From Ochromonas danica (Eukaryota; Sar; Chrysophyceae; Chromulinales; Chromulinaceae), in contig VKHL01000126.1 in NCBI GenBank assembly GCA_015146655.1, positions 1 through 64,000 of the forward strand: a stretch of DNA of 64,000 bases. The letters run 5' to 3'. The notes under the pieces are model-generated. The model saw only the letters and a program-made list of their open reading frames with translations. It ran no database searches and had not been told where the DNA came from. This document shows, piece after piece, positions 1 through 10,454 of this stretch. Position 1 is the first letter of the stretch. The number at the start of each line of letters is the position of its first letter. A program made the translations under genes and the position numbers.

Positions 1-474
1 CTGTTTTTTGGAAGCATAAACGGTCTTTTCGGGATGGTCATCAGCAGACTCCGAAAACCGAAAACGAAAATCCTGAAGAAAAGTCATAAAAAGCGAGTTA
101 TAACAGCCATTTCAACTGCGAGTCATCACAACTCCGAAAACCGAAAACAAAAAGTTTGTACCAGGGGTGACTTTCCAGCTCTGAGTGGGGCGAGTTTGCC
201 GTGCATTGGTAGAAAGGAAGCTGGAAAGCTCACGAAGATCGCTTTATACAATTTAGCCGTTGATGGGGTATCACCAGATGAGATTAGACAGAAGAGAAAT
301 ATTTCCAGACCTTCCCAAACTCATGTTGTTGGAGTTGAGTGCCTTATGGAGATATAAGGTTCTTAGATGAGAATAGATGTGAGAATAGAATAGAGGTGAT
401 CAGCCTCTAAATTACCACCAGCTTCGCGCAACGGAGCCATGATCACGTACTTGCAATGAAGAAACACATCCTCT
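1..474. other. Left edge, no recognised gene
   Basis: An open frame of 107 codons (34-357, plus) has no family I recognise. The 18-base word ACTCCGAAAACCGAAAAC occurs twice (48-65 and 131-148), so the start of the window contains a small internal duplication. Nothing else is supportable. Confidence 0.4.
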
Positions 475-1209
475 TCACTCAAGAGCTTTTTGAGTTAGTA
501 GGTGGTTTAACCACATAGGGAATAAACGCATCACGACCATATCCGATCGGAAATTATGAATATCATGCACATATCGAAGAAAGCCTAGTTTCTGCACGGA
601 CAATGTTTCCAAGGGATGGGTGTTAATACAGAAGGTCTTGTCAAGATTAAAATCGACTTCTTGGGACAGAGGATTCTTAATTGTGAAGTCGTGGAGGAAG
701 CGATCATGTTTTTCCCAAACAGCTTGTGACTGATGAGAACCACTCATGTGGTTAAAGAAAGGATCATACGTTGTCAAGAGCTTATTGTTGAATTGGCTCA
801 TAAACCTCACATTCTCCTCATGCAAACCCTCTCTCCTCATCCCTCTTGTCCTAATCATCATGCTTTCTGCTCTTCCTCCTTCCTCTCCGCTTCTCTCTTC
901 TCCCTCTTCTTCATGACGCTGCAATAACTTCACCACACCCTCCTGCATTTCTCTGGAGGTTCGTACGGTTATGTACATTGTATATTGGGTCCATTGATTG
1001 AATATTTGATCGAGTGCTTTCTAGCCATGCAGTATAATGATCTTGACGACATGCATGGCATACATCGGAGATCTGTTCATCACCATCTTCCACACTTCTC
1101 GAGTCTCTGAGCCTTTGTATTGGTTGTTGATGCATGCATTGGCCCTTCCATTCCATTTGGTGGGAGATGTGTTTCGGAAGGCAGGTGTGTTATTGGGCGT
1201 ATGGATCAT
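475..1209 (-). pseudogene. Unrecognised protein-like frame with one internal stop
   Basis: On the minus strand one frame runs from an ATG at 1209 to a stop at 475. It is interrupted only by a TAG near 1021-1023. The downstream part (about 180 codons) is rich in E/R/Q and reads like protein, for example KALDQIFNQWTQY followed by REMQEGVVKLLQRHEEE. The TAG sits in a good splice-acceptor context, so it may be the end of an intron rather than a nonsense change. A 119-bp part of this frame is repeated at 5027-5145. I do not recognise the product. A plus-strand frame at 1037-1474 with a hydrophobic segment competes for part of the same DNA, so strand and function are both uncertain. Confidence 0.3.
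634..752 (+). repeat. 119-bp dispersed repeat, copy A
   Basis: This block is nearly identical to 5027-5145, with two substitutions seen by eye. Both would change amino acids in the minus-strand frame (N/T and D/E). The two copies lie about 4.4 kb apart on either side of the first glycosyltransferase gene. Confidence 0.85.
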
Positions 1210-1474
1210 CTTGTTAGCATTGGCATTGATTTATATCTTGGGCAACGCAGTCGATGCTCACATGACGTCCTTCACCATCACGAGTCCCACTCCCTTCCAT
1301 GACGTGACATTTGTACTATTTCGCAGCAGGTGGTTGGTGTTTCAAAGGCATTGCAACGAGGTGATGGCATTGACATGCGAGAATATCACGAATCCAGGTC
1401 AGAATGTTCCTCAAGCCATCATGGCGTCCGTGTCTACGAGGGCAGATGAGCCAACCTCCTCCTCCAACCACTAG

Positions 1475-3454
1475 CACAGTTCTCTTCGTTGTAAACAAAA
1501 CGTTTCGATGCCAGTCAACCATCTGGATATACGATTTCAATCACGTTTTGTTTTTGAAACTTCTGTGACTTAGACTATGGTGCCACCAATAAAAACATGG
1601 AAACGGCCGTTTTTCCGAAGAAAGAAACCAGAAACCGACGTTTTCTGTGGGGAAACGTGAAATTTGAAATTTGAGCACTCCACCACCAGCCATCACAACA
1701 TTTTGCATCGACAGCGATTCGATTCGATTCGATAGACCAATTTATAGAATAAGTTGACCATCTCAGGCACCCATATCGAATATATTCCACCTACAGTACA
1801 TGAGGGTTTTGCCAAGGTGACAACGCCTTGGGGAATCTTTGTGGTGACAACGCCCACCACCTTGGACTGCCGTCCTTGGCCCCGCAAAGCCTAATGGACC
1901 AAGTCTTGGTTTTACATTAATCTTGATGCAACGAAGTTTACAATGGAGCAGTTGGGTAGTTAGAATAGAAATAGTGCGAAGAAATATTTTTTCAGGTTTG
2001 ATAAGGGTCGGCGGTAATCGGGAGAGAGCAACCTTAACGGTTGCTCGATGCTGTGCTCTTTATGCTGTTCAATTAGTCTTCTGACTTATCGTGGTATTCT
2101 CTGTCATGTGAAGGAATCGCATCCCAATTGAGCTCCAAGCCTGTTCCGTGTGTAACATTGAATAGTGAAGAACGCTTCTTTAATTTAGTATATAACAGCT
2201 CCGAATGATACACAAGATCAGCCCAAACGAGGAGAGCTAAACGAAAAGCTATGACAATGTGGTGGGTCAACTATAGCGTGAGTATATGAATCTGACAGGG
2301 ACATTGTCTGAAGCAATAGGGAACTTTCCTTTCTTGAAAGGTTTAATATATTGATGTTAAACAACAAGACCGCTTTGTATAGCACGCTCCCCTCTTTCTC
2401 TTCTACAAGGATGGCATTACCTATCCTCGCAAAATCAATACTATTGTTGAGACAATCTATAACATGAGCAGGAATGTGGATGAGCTGAAGAGGATGCATG
2501 TTTCACTGGTGAAGCATGCAGTGTTATTTGACAATAGTCGTTGGGATTGTGTATCATCTCTCTCTGTTATCGTTACAGGCGATGATTTTGAAGAGATTTA
2601 AATTGGTCACCCCTAAAACTCATTATTAAGATCGTCCTTGGTAAGCTCTTTTCACATCGGTTTAAAACATATCTACAACACACTCGCAAGAACTTTAGCA
2701 GATGTCTATTCATCATTGATCGCTCATGTAATGATCTAATTGTCGCTATAATATTTCACACTATACCTTTCCTCTTGCTTCAAGATGCAGCAGGTCGACT
2801 TCTTTCCAGAGACGTTATTCTTGCTGCACGCTGTCACACAGCTTATCCCCTACCATTCTTCTCTGCTTGGATCAAAGGAAGGTTGAGATAGATTCTCAAG
2901 TCATGCAGTCTAATACGACAAGAACAGTTAATAGTTTGGTACTATAATAACATCAATTAGCCCTTTTCCGTTAAACATCGTATGGATACCTTTTCTTGCG
3001 CACTAGAGCTAATTTCAAAGTAGGTAGGCTTCTATATAAGAAGTGAGTTTGTCAACCAAGTCGGTTATAGACAAATGTTGCGCAAGTCCCCAAGAGCGTG
3101 CGTTATATCAATGTCCGAGATGCAGGCAAAGACCCAGAGAGGTGCTGCTACTTTCACAAAGGAACGCAAAAATCTCCAACAAGACACTTGGAAATTTCGT
3201 CCACTCTGATCTGCGGCTCCAAGGCGGCAAACAATTAACCAGTCATGCAACTTGGCCTTAGTTTCAAGGTCCAGGTCGACATCTGTCCATAGACCATCAA
3301 CTCCAGAGGTGTGGAACGGAGTGTTTGTCTCCTGGAGACCGGCGCAAAAGGACGAACGAAGTCTACTGTTGCCCGTCAACCACACTGATCAAAAGATCAT
3401 CATCAAGAATAGATCTCCATCCAAATTGGTCTGAGCTCTGAATATACCAAAACC
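1475..3454. other. 2-kb stretch without a recognised gene
   Basis: There are scattered short open frames on both strands, the longest about 93 codons on the minus strand (2218-2499), with no motif I can name. A short GATTC repeat lies near 1718-1733. From about 3120 to 3450 the sequence resembles the 5' flank of the second glycosyltransferase copy (GAGGTGCTGCTAC and ATCCAAATTGGTCT words), so it belongs to the duplicated unit. Confidence 0.5.
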
Positions 3455-4372
3455 ATGCAACTTATTTTGTGTTCTTTGATGCTTCTTGCTCTTATGGCAA
3501 AATGTGTCAGCGGAAAGATCTTGTGGTTTATGGCCACTCAAGCCGGCCACAGTTTACATTTTGCCTGTATCAAGGCTGCACTCATCTCGGTGCTATTGTG
3601 GCATTCTCACCAGCTGCACCCTGTCCTTCTTTTGACTGGAAACAGTCAAAATATGCCTCTACCCGATTGGCTGATCAAACTGGTGAAATCAGACAGAGTT
3701 CTCCTTCTCTATCGTAACTTGACATTTGTGGACCAAGACGTCATCCGCCAGTTTCCAGTTCTCAATAGCCCCCACTTCCTTCGTTTGGATATTCCTGCTA
3801 TTGTTCCGGAATTGGCTCAAACACTTCCTTCTTCTCTGAGGTCCAATATAGACTTCGACTATGCCTTTTACACAGATTGTGACGTGCCGTTCTATCCCTC
3901 CTTCGACCTCGATGCTTTACCCAAGCCCAAAGTGATCTCTTTGGGAGGAGAGTTTAACAAAGGTCTAATGGCTAATTCCGGCGTACTTTACACGAACATT
4001 TCCGCCATGAACGAGCATCATGCTGGCTTTGTTGAGCACGGGATGAAAGGTGAATTCAACTTTGACCAGGGATATATACTTTCTTACTTTAGAGACAAGC
4101 TTCAAGTTGCCGAACTTCTCCCGCCAGCTTTCAATTGGAAGCCGTATAGGGGAAACTCTGACAAATCTACCATATTGCTTTTCCATGGCCCTAAACCAGG
4201 GGTGTCAGCTGAATGCTCTACTTACATGGATAGCAATGGCTGCGATAGTTACAGCGTGGTAAAGTGTGCTGATTTACCAAATTTCGTGTCCGCATGCAAA
4301 TCTGGCAGAGACGTATACCATTATGGTCAAAACTATTACGTTGTTGATGATGATGAATATTCATTTTACTGA
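3455..4372 (+). CDS. Secreted GT-A-type glycosyltransferase, array copy 1
   Basis: Probable glycosyltransferase of the secretory pathway, GT8-like; the sugar and acceptor are unknown. A 305-residue single exon begins with a hydrophobic signal peptide or membrane anchor (MQLILCSLMLLALMAKCVSG). It carries the putative metal-binding DxD as TDCDV, then ANSGVLY, DQGYILSYF and a late FHGPKPG motif, which is the usual order in GT8-like enzymes. An RNLTF sequon is present. The last 20 or so residues (RDVYHYGQNYY...) differ from the other copies. The DNA after the stop still resembles the C-terminal coding region of copy 2, so the end has probably been reshaped by a frame change. The central 486 bp are identical to the broken copy 2. 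Confidence 0.75.
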   Translation: MQLILCSLMLLALMAKCVSGKILWFMATQAGHSLHFACIKAALISVLLWHSHQLHPVLLLTGNSQNMPLPDWLIKLVKSDRVLLLYRNLTFVDQDVIRQFPVLNSPHFLRLDIPAIVPELAQTLPSSLRSNIDFDYAFYTDCDVPFYPSFDLDALPKPKVISLGGEFNKGLMANSGVLYTNISAMNEHHAGFVEHGMKGEFNFDQGYILSYFRDKLQVAELLPPAFNWKPYRGNSDKSTILLFHGPKPGVSAECSTYMDSNGCDSYSVVKCADLPNFVSACKSGRDVYHYGQNYYVVDDDEYSFY

Positions 4373-5526
4373 GATTGCACAATATCAACTATTATCGTGG
4401 TATATAGAAATCTACAATTTCAAACAACTCGTTAATCTCATGTGCAAAATTCATTGAGAATATACTGTATTATCATTTGATTGTATTAGACATTACGCTA
4501 AATACTACGGTGTTGAGTAATAGTTCGGTTTTTGGCAGCTTTGCTGTTTAGAAAAATTGGCTTTAAAACATTATTCTATTTCAATAGTATAATTTAGGTG
4601 TGCTTAACAATGGTATAGGTTAAGTTAAAGCTTGAAAGCGATCTTTCAATATAAATAGTCCATCACTATACGATTTAAATAGTGATATTAGTAATACTGT
4701 TTGGCGGAACATGTTAGAATGACAAGAGCAGAGGCACAGCAGAGCAGCGGGGAAAGCATTAATGGAGTGCAAGACAATGCGTTTATCACGCAATATAAGA
4801 CTCATTTTGTCTACCCAAAGTTTGGTCCAGCCAAGACCCTCCACTCAACTCCATAAATTTCTGGTTGCTCCTCGTTCTCGACCTATACATACATTCATTC
4901 GCTTCCGCTTGATGCTATGTATTATTTGAGACTTTTTCTACAAGAGGAAGCAATAACCAATCAATATTTCGATATATTGAAGGAGATATAGCGTCTCAAA
5001 GTGAGGATACTTTTTGAAACACCGGGGGTCTTGTCAAGAGTAAAATCGACTTCTTGGGACAGAGGATTCTTAATTGTGAATTCGTGGAGGAAGCGATCAT
5101 GTTTTTCCCAAACAGCTTGTGACTGATGAGAACCACTCATGTGGTAAGACCTTTTTGTTTCTTTGGGATATTTGTGATTACATGGGGATAACGATAGACA
5201 AAAAAGCAATAGAAGAGAATATCTTGGCTAGGAATATGAATATCAGCAAACTTATCACATTTGGTTTTAGAAATGCATTTGCATGGGGAGAGGAGGAGAC
5301 GAAATACTTTCGTCAGGGTTGACTGCCCATATTGCGTCACCCAACACAATAATAAATACAATAAAAGCTTCCAGAATGATAAGATCACAATCATCGTATC
5401 TCCAATTTTAAAGTCTGAGTGGAAGTTCTTTCGATTCTGCACAGATTGGAGGTATTATGCTGTTTTTTGGAGACACACGAATCATCGGTGGGTTTTGGAG
5501 AACGCTGACTTAACAAGAAGTATTAG
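4373..5526. other. Spacer between array copies 1 and 2
   Basis: AT-rich spacer. The first about 140 bases resemble the former 3' coding end and flank of a glycosyltransferase copy. It also contains the 119-bp repeat copy B at 5027-5145. No gene is seen. Confidence 0.5.
5027..5145 (+). repeat. 119-bp dispersed repeat, copy B
   Basis: Second copy of the block at 634-752, in the same orientation and differing at two positions by eye. Confidence 0.85.
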
Positions 5527-5527
5527 A

Positions 5528-5706
5528 GAGGTGCTGGTACTGTAGAACAGTGGATCCGCAGAGGTGCTGCTTCATCACTTACCACAGGGAACCCAAAGAG
5601 GTGTTGCGATAACGGTGGATCCAGAGAGGTGTGTTACAGTACTACCACAGTAGACCCAAGGAGGTGCTCCTACCACAGTGGACGCAAAGAGGTGCAGCTA
5701 CCACTG
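5528..5706 (+). repeat. Irregular minisatellite with GAGGTG units
   Basis: Six units each begin with GAGGTG, at 5528, 5561, 5598, 5626, 5661 and 5689. Unit length varies from 28 to 37 bases, and units share CTACCACAG and GTGGAYCC words. It lies directly upstream of the broken copy 2. One unit-like stretch occurs upstream of copy 1 near 3133-3165. Confidence 0.75.
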
Positions 5707-5805
5707 AGAAGTCAGACGTGCGGTTGGGTTGTTCTTGCTGGTGCATTGGACTGAGCACATCATCAAACATCGGAATAGATCTTGCATCCAAATTGGTCTC
5801 AGCTC

Positions 5806-6739
5806 ATTTTGTGTTCTCTGATGCTTCTTGCTGTTATGGCAAAGTGTGTCAGCGGAAAGATCTTACTGGCCACATTATATACTTTGCCTTCATCAAGGCT
5901 GAGCTAAATTCGGTGCTATTGTGGCATTCTCACCAGCTACACCCTGTCCTTCTTTTGAGTGGAAACAGTCAAAATATGCCTCTCCCCGATTGGCTGATCA
6001 AACTGGTGAAATCAGACAGAGTTCTCCTTCTCTATCGTAACTTGACATTTGTGGACCAAGACGTCATCCGCCAGTTTCCAGTTCTCAATAGCCCCCACTT
6101 CCTTCGTTTGGATATTCCTGCTATTGTTCCGGAATTGGCTCAAACACTTCCTTCTTCTCTGAGGTCCAATATAGACTTCGACTATGCCTTTTACACAGAT
6201 TGTGACGTGCCGTTCTATCCCTCCTTCGACCTCGATGCTTTACCCAAGCCCAAAGTGATCTCTTTGGGAGGAGAGTTTAACAAAGGTCTAATGGCTAATT
6301 CCGGCGTACTTTACACGAACATTTCCGCCATGAACGAGCATCATGCTGGCTTTGTTGAGCACGGGATGAAAGGTGAATTCAACTTTGACCAGGGATATAT
6401 ACTTTCTTACTTTAGAGACAAGCTTCAAGTTGCCGAACTTCTCCCGCCAGCTTTCAATTGGAAGCCGTATTGGGGGAAATCGGACAAAACGGCCATATTG
6501 CATTTCCATGGCCCTAAGCCAGGGGGGTATGAGCTGAATGCTTTGCTTACATGGATAGCAGTGGCTGCGATAGTTACAGGATCGCAAAATGTGTGGTTTT
6601 ACCAATTTTCGTGACCGTATGCAAATCTGGCAGAGACGGATATCATGTTTCTTCTGACGATATGTCGATCTCATATTCAAAAGCACTAGGGATATATTAC
6701 CATTTAATTTCCTTAGACGTTGCTCTAATACTACGATAG
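5806..6739 (+). pseudogene. Glycosyltransferase array copy 2, broken
   Basis: Closest to copy 1. Relative to copy 1, about 20 bases are missing just after the signal-peptide region (the segment encoding LWFMATQ), so the signal peptide and the catalytic part are in different frames. A second frame change lies after GPKPG, and the remaining C-terminal region (MSISYSKALGIYYHLIS) continues in another frame to about 6739. The central catalytic part is intact and identical to copy 1 over 5985-6470. An unbroken frame does begin upstream at 5631, but it lacks a signal peptide and ends early. I therefore call it a pseudogene kept similar by conversion. Confidence 0.75.
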
Positions 6740-6776
6740 GCTTAAGCCATAATTCAAATTTTTAAAGTCTTGTATG

Positions 6777-6832
6777 GGATGCTATTGTGGTATTCTCACC
6801 AGCTGTACCCTGCCCTTATTTTGAGCACGTCC
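6777..6832 (+). pseudogene. Short glycosyltransferase relic
   Basis: About 56 bases match the segment encoding VLLWHSHQLYPVLILS in the array genes. It is an isolated fragment 40 bases after copy 2, a remnant of unequal exchange or deletion. Confidence 0.65.
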
Positions 6833-7071
6833 ATATGACCTCCACCATGACCAGTCAAACATGCCATAATCAAATGAGTGCATCCGAACTAGCACAGGCA
6901 GGAGCAATAAACAATGCTTGTTTACTCTTATAACTAATCATCACTCTTCACTTACGTAGATATCTATAGCATTCACTGCAATCTCTGGATGGAGTACCAG
7001 TTTCATAGCTAATGATGCTCATATCATATATTCAACCACAGAGGAAACAAAGTGTCGCTCACGTTTTTGTG

Positions 7072-7290
7072 ATATCCTTCATAGAGATATGATGTGGTCG
7101 ATACCTCCCGTAAGAAGATCTGACTTATTAATGCTCTCAATGCTGCCCAGCCCATGCCATGCTATTATAATCGACTACTCCACCAGATAGCATCATCACT
7201 ACTACATCTAGAATCACCATACTCACTTATATTCCAGCATGTGCATCTCAGCTGGTCCAATCCAAACTTCACTAAGGTGGTGTCCAATAA
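7072..7290 (+). repeat. Duplicated spacer block, copy A
   Basis: Shares long stretches with 9305-9530, such as GGTCGATACCTCCCGT and CTACTCCACCAGATAGC, with small indels. The block lies upstream of array copy 3, and its partner lies upstream of copy 4, so the duplication unit of the array included spacer DNA. Confidence 0.8.
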
Positions 7291-7679
7291 TCCGTCGCCC
7301 CCTTCATTTCAATCGAGGAAAGTCCCATCTTTTTCATCTTTTCTTCACGAACTCATAGCGCTTGCCAAAACAAATGACATAAATTAATAATGGTGGTCTT
7401 GCTTGGTGGTGATTGGGCAACTGATTGTTCTGTTTGCTTTTGCTTTTGAATGGTCTGAGCTACTCGACGGGGTCACGAGTTTCATTGACTATTTATTCAA
7501 AGGTCAAGCCTACAGCTGCCAATAAAAAAATGATCATGGAAGTATTCTATTATTATGAATAAATCATGTAGGCAGTTCTATGCTGACTACAAGCCTCATT
7601 GTAGACATAACCAAAACCTATAGTTATGATATATGATAACCAAACCTATATGATAATTAACCTGCTGTTCCTGATAGAT

Positions 7680-8633
7680 GAAGCTGACTTTGTTCTTTGT
7701 TTTGATTCTTGCTCTTGTGGCAGAATGTGTTGTTAGAATAAAGACTCTGTGGTTTATGGCCACAGAAAATACCCATGCTTCATACCTTACTTTCGTCAAA
7801 GCTGCGCTAAACTCGGTACTAATGTGGCATTCTCATCAGCTCTAGCCTATCCTTATATTGAGTGGAAGTCATCAAAATGCGACTCTACCCGATTGGCTGA
7901 CCAAACTAACGAAATCTGGCAAGATCCTCACTCTCCATCGTAACTTGACATTTGTGGATCAAGAGGTCATTCAGAAGTATCCTATTCTGAATCATCCCGC
8001 TTTCCTTCGTTTGGATATTCCTACAATAGTGCCCGAGTTGGCTAAGACACTTCCTCGTTCTCTGAGGTCCACGATCAACTTCGACTATGCTCTTTACACC
8101 GATTGTGACGTCTTATTCTCCCCCTCCTTCTACATAAATGGGTTACAAAGCCCAAAGTGCTCTCATTAGGAGGCGAGATGACGAAAGAGGATATGGCTAA
8201 TTCTGGTGTGCTTTACATCAACATATCAGCAATGAATGAGCATATGGCTGATTTCATTGAGCATGGGAAGACAGCTAACTTTACATTTGAGGCGAATGAT
8301 CAAGGCTATATACTTTCTTATTTCAGAGACAAGCTTAATGTGGCTGAACTTCTCCCTGCATTTTTTAATTGGAAACCCTATTGGGGGAACTCCAACAAAA
8401 CTGCTATTCTGCATTTCCATGGCCCAAAGCCTGGACTATTAGCAGATTGTTTCGCATTCATGGACAACGATGGTTGTGATAGTGCACGTATGGCAAAATG
8501 TATGAAAGGTGCTAAACGTCTCTTACCTATTTGCAGGTTCGGCAGAGACAAATACCAAGTCCCTGCTCATGATATGTCACTCTCTTACACAAATGCGTTG
8601 AAATTCTCTAATCAAATTATCACCTTCGATTAG
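7680..8633 (+). pseudogene. Glycosyltransferase array copy 3, broken
   Basis: Starts with ATG and a good signal peptide (MKLTLFFVLILALVAEC) followed by the family segment KTLWFMATE. It then meets an in-frame stop after WHSHQL (near 7842) and loses frame again around 8130-8160, where copies 4 and 5 read NLNELPKPKVIS. The remaining frame from about 8157 encodes the normal C-terminal half, including ANSGVLY, DQGYILSYF, HFHGPKPG and the Cys-containing tail. Bases 7883-8099 are identical to copy 5. This is a recently silenced gene. Confidence 0.8.
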
Positions 8634-8746
8634 GCTGATGAAGCCTAAGTTCACAATGACATGGCTGATAGATAATGTTCGAATATTAGATATTGTGGGT
8701 GATATGCATAACTGAGTGTATTTCGTTTTGATCATTTCGAAGGTTT

Positions 8747-8762
8747 CATGAACGTGTTCATG
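8747..8762. repeat. Palindrome CATGAACGTGTTCATG
   Basis: Near-perfect 16-base palindrome in the 3' flank of copy 3. It corresponds to CAAGAACATGTTCTTG after copies 4 and 5 but carries a paired A-to-T and T-to-A change that keeps the arms complementary. Confidence 0.7.
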
Positions 8763-9304
8763 GGTTAACTGTTATATTTATTTTACTGTTATCGCAAGTT
8801 ATTGCTATATCTGTAATTGATTTACTTGTAGTTTTTTTTTAGCAATTGCCTTCAAAAGCACGTTTTTTCCTTTTCCCATAGGAATTCACTTCATTTGCGA
8901 TATTAGGCTTCGAGATAATGTTCTGTCTATCGGCTAGAGATTTTGTACTTTCAATGTACTGTATTTTGCATTTTACTTGACGATTGGGAGGGTTTCTAGG
9001 TGAGGTAATTGTCAGATTTACGTTACCATTCTTGTTATTGCGACAAGTTATTGAGCTGGTGAATGCCTTTGCTTTTATTACTGGTTGAAAGACATGTAAA
9101 AAAAGTCCTGTCCTCCATATTGAGGATGTGATGGTTTAAGTTGGGGTCAATGAGTAAAATATCATAGCTGGATGTTGTAAGTTGATTGGCTTGTTCTTGT
9201 TGAAAATGTAAAGCATTTTTGCTCTGCTCTGCTGCTGAAACAGCTGCGGTCGCGCCGCGCCACGTTGGGGTCAAACCTCTTGATGATAAAGTGCACATCT
9301 TTCA

Positions 9305-9530
9305 TAGATATCCTTCATACAGATCAGATATGGTCGATACCTCCCGTCAGAGGATCTGACTTATAAATGCTCTAATGCCACCCAATCCATGCCATGTCAT
9401 GTGGGCCACGGTATGGGATCGAACGACTACTCCACCAGATAGCATCATCACTACTACATCTAACATCACCATACTCACAGATATTCCAGCATGTGCATTC
9501 TCAGTCCAATCCAAAGTTCAATCAGGTGGT
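9305..9530 (+). repeat. Duplicated spacer block, copy B
   Basis: Partner of 7072-7290, in the same orientation. It has a small insertion (around 9408-9422) that copy A lacks. Confidence 0.8.
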
Positions 9531-10454
9531 ATAACCTCTCATAACCCATAGTCAACATCTACAAGAATACAGAAACGTGTAGAAAGCTAATAGCAAAAGG
9601 GTCTGGGTGCATGATGCATTAACCACTGGATCTTGACTCTAATTTGGCTTTCAAAATGCGATAAAGTAGTATTTCATTTACCAAAAAAGAAGAGGAGAAT
9701 ATGGCAGAATAATACTAGAGAAGAAATCATCCATTCCTTCAGCACTTTCGATCTTGAAGAATCGTCTACGATAAACAAAGCACGTTCATATGGGCAGCAT
9801 TGTAAGGTCCTACTGTGGTAAAAGAGGAATCAATCTCTCCTAAATTAAGACTAAGAGAACGAATTAAGACTAAACCCCACGAACCATTATGTCCACCAAT
9901 ATCTCGAGGAAAACAAAGAGAATGAACCTGGTTTCCGATGAAGAATATTCTCCATCAAAGAAGATGTAATCAACTCGAAATTCCGATTGTTTGAAACAGA
10001 CATCTCATTGAGCAAAAACAAAAAGTAATGTTCAATTTTGATCTCTAATAGGTCAAAAATAAATGAATTTTAATTCTTTTTGGATGAATTCTTTCTTACT
10101 TCAATACTGAATCAAACACGATTTAAATTAATACATGCATAATGCATAATACAGTTAGTTGTATCAATTTCATCAAAAGTTGTTGTCAAAGAGCATTTCT
10201 TGCAGAATGCCCTCTTTCACGCTTTTTTGGTCATTGCACGAGTTTAAACTCCATTTCTATCACTTCCAGCAGACAAGTCGCGGTTCCCTCTATGTTGCAG
10301 TTTGCACCTCACACCACCTTTTGACGGGGCGCCACAACGCAGTGGGAGATGTTTTGCCAACCGGAGCCCCTTTCAGCAGCGGGAGCAAAGCGCTGAGCTG
10401 CAAGACTCCCCGATCGTCGCAGCCACACCTCAATTGGCCTGCTGTTCATGGCAG

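Larger units (their letters stand above)
8634..10454. other. Spacer between array copies 3 and 4
   Basis: Holds the 3' flank of copy 3 with a palindrome at 8747-8762, an AT-rich part with no gene, the duplicated block 9305-9530, and the 5' flank of copy 4. The last 25 bases before the copy 4 start (TTGGCCTGCTGTTCATGGCAG) resemble the bases before the copy 5 start and before the PRUNE-type gene at 36607. Confidence 0.55.

Noticed and set aside
1037-1474. 145-codon plus-strand frame with a hydrophobic helix as a separate gene
   Set aside because: No family, no upstream exon support, and it overlaps a protein-like frame on the other strand. Kept only as part of a finding.
9400-9450. Possible tRNA-like B box (GTTCGATCC on the minus strand) in the duplicated spacer
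   Set aside because: No A box at proper distance, no cloverleaf, and the partner block at 7150 lacks the motif.
10302-10454. N-terminal extension of array copy 4
   Set aside because: The signal peptide starts at the Met at 10455, matching copies 3 and 5; the extension is conserved flank, not protein.
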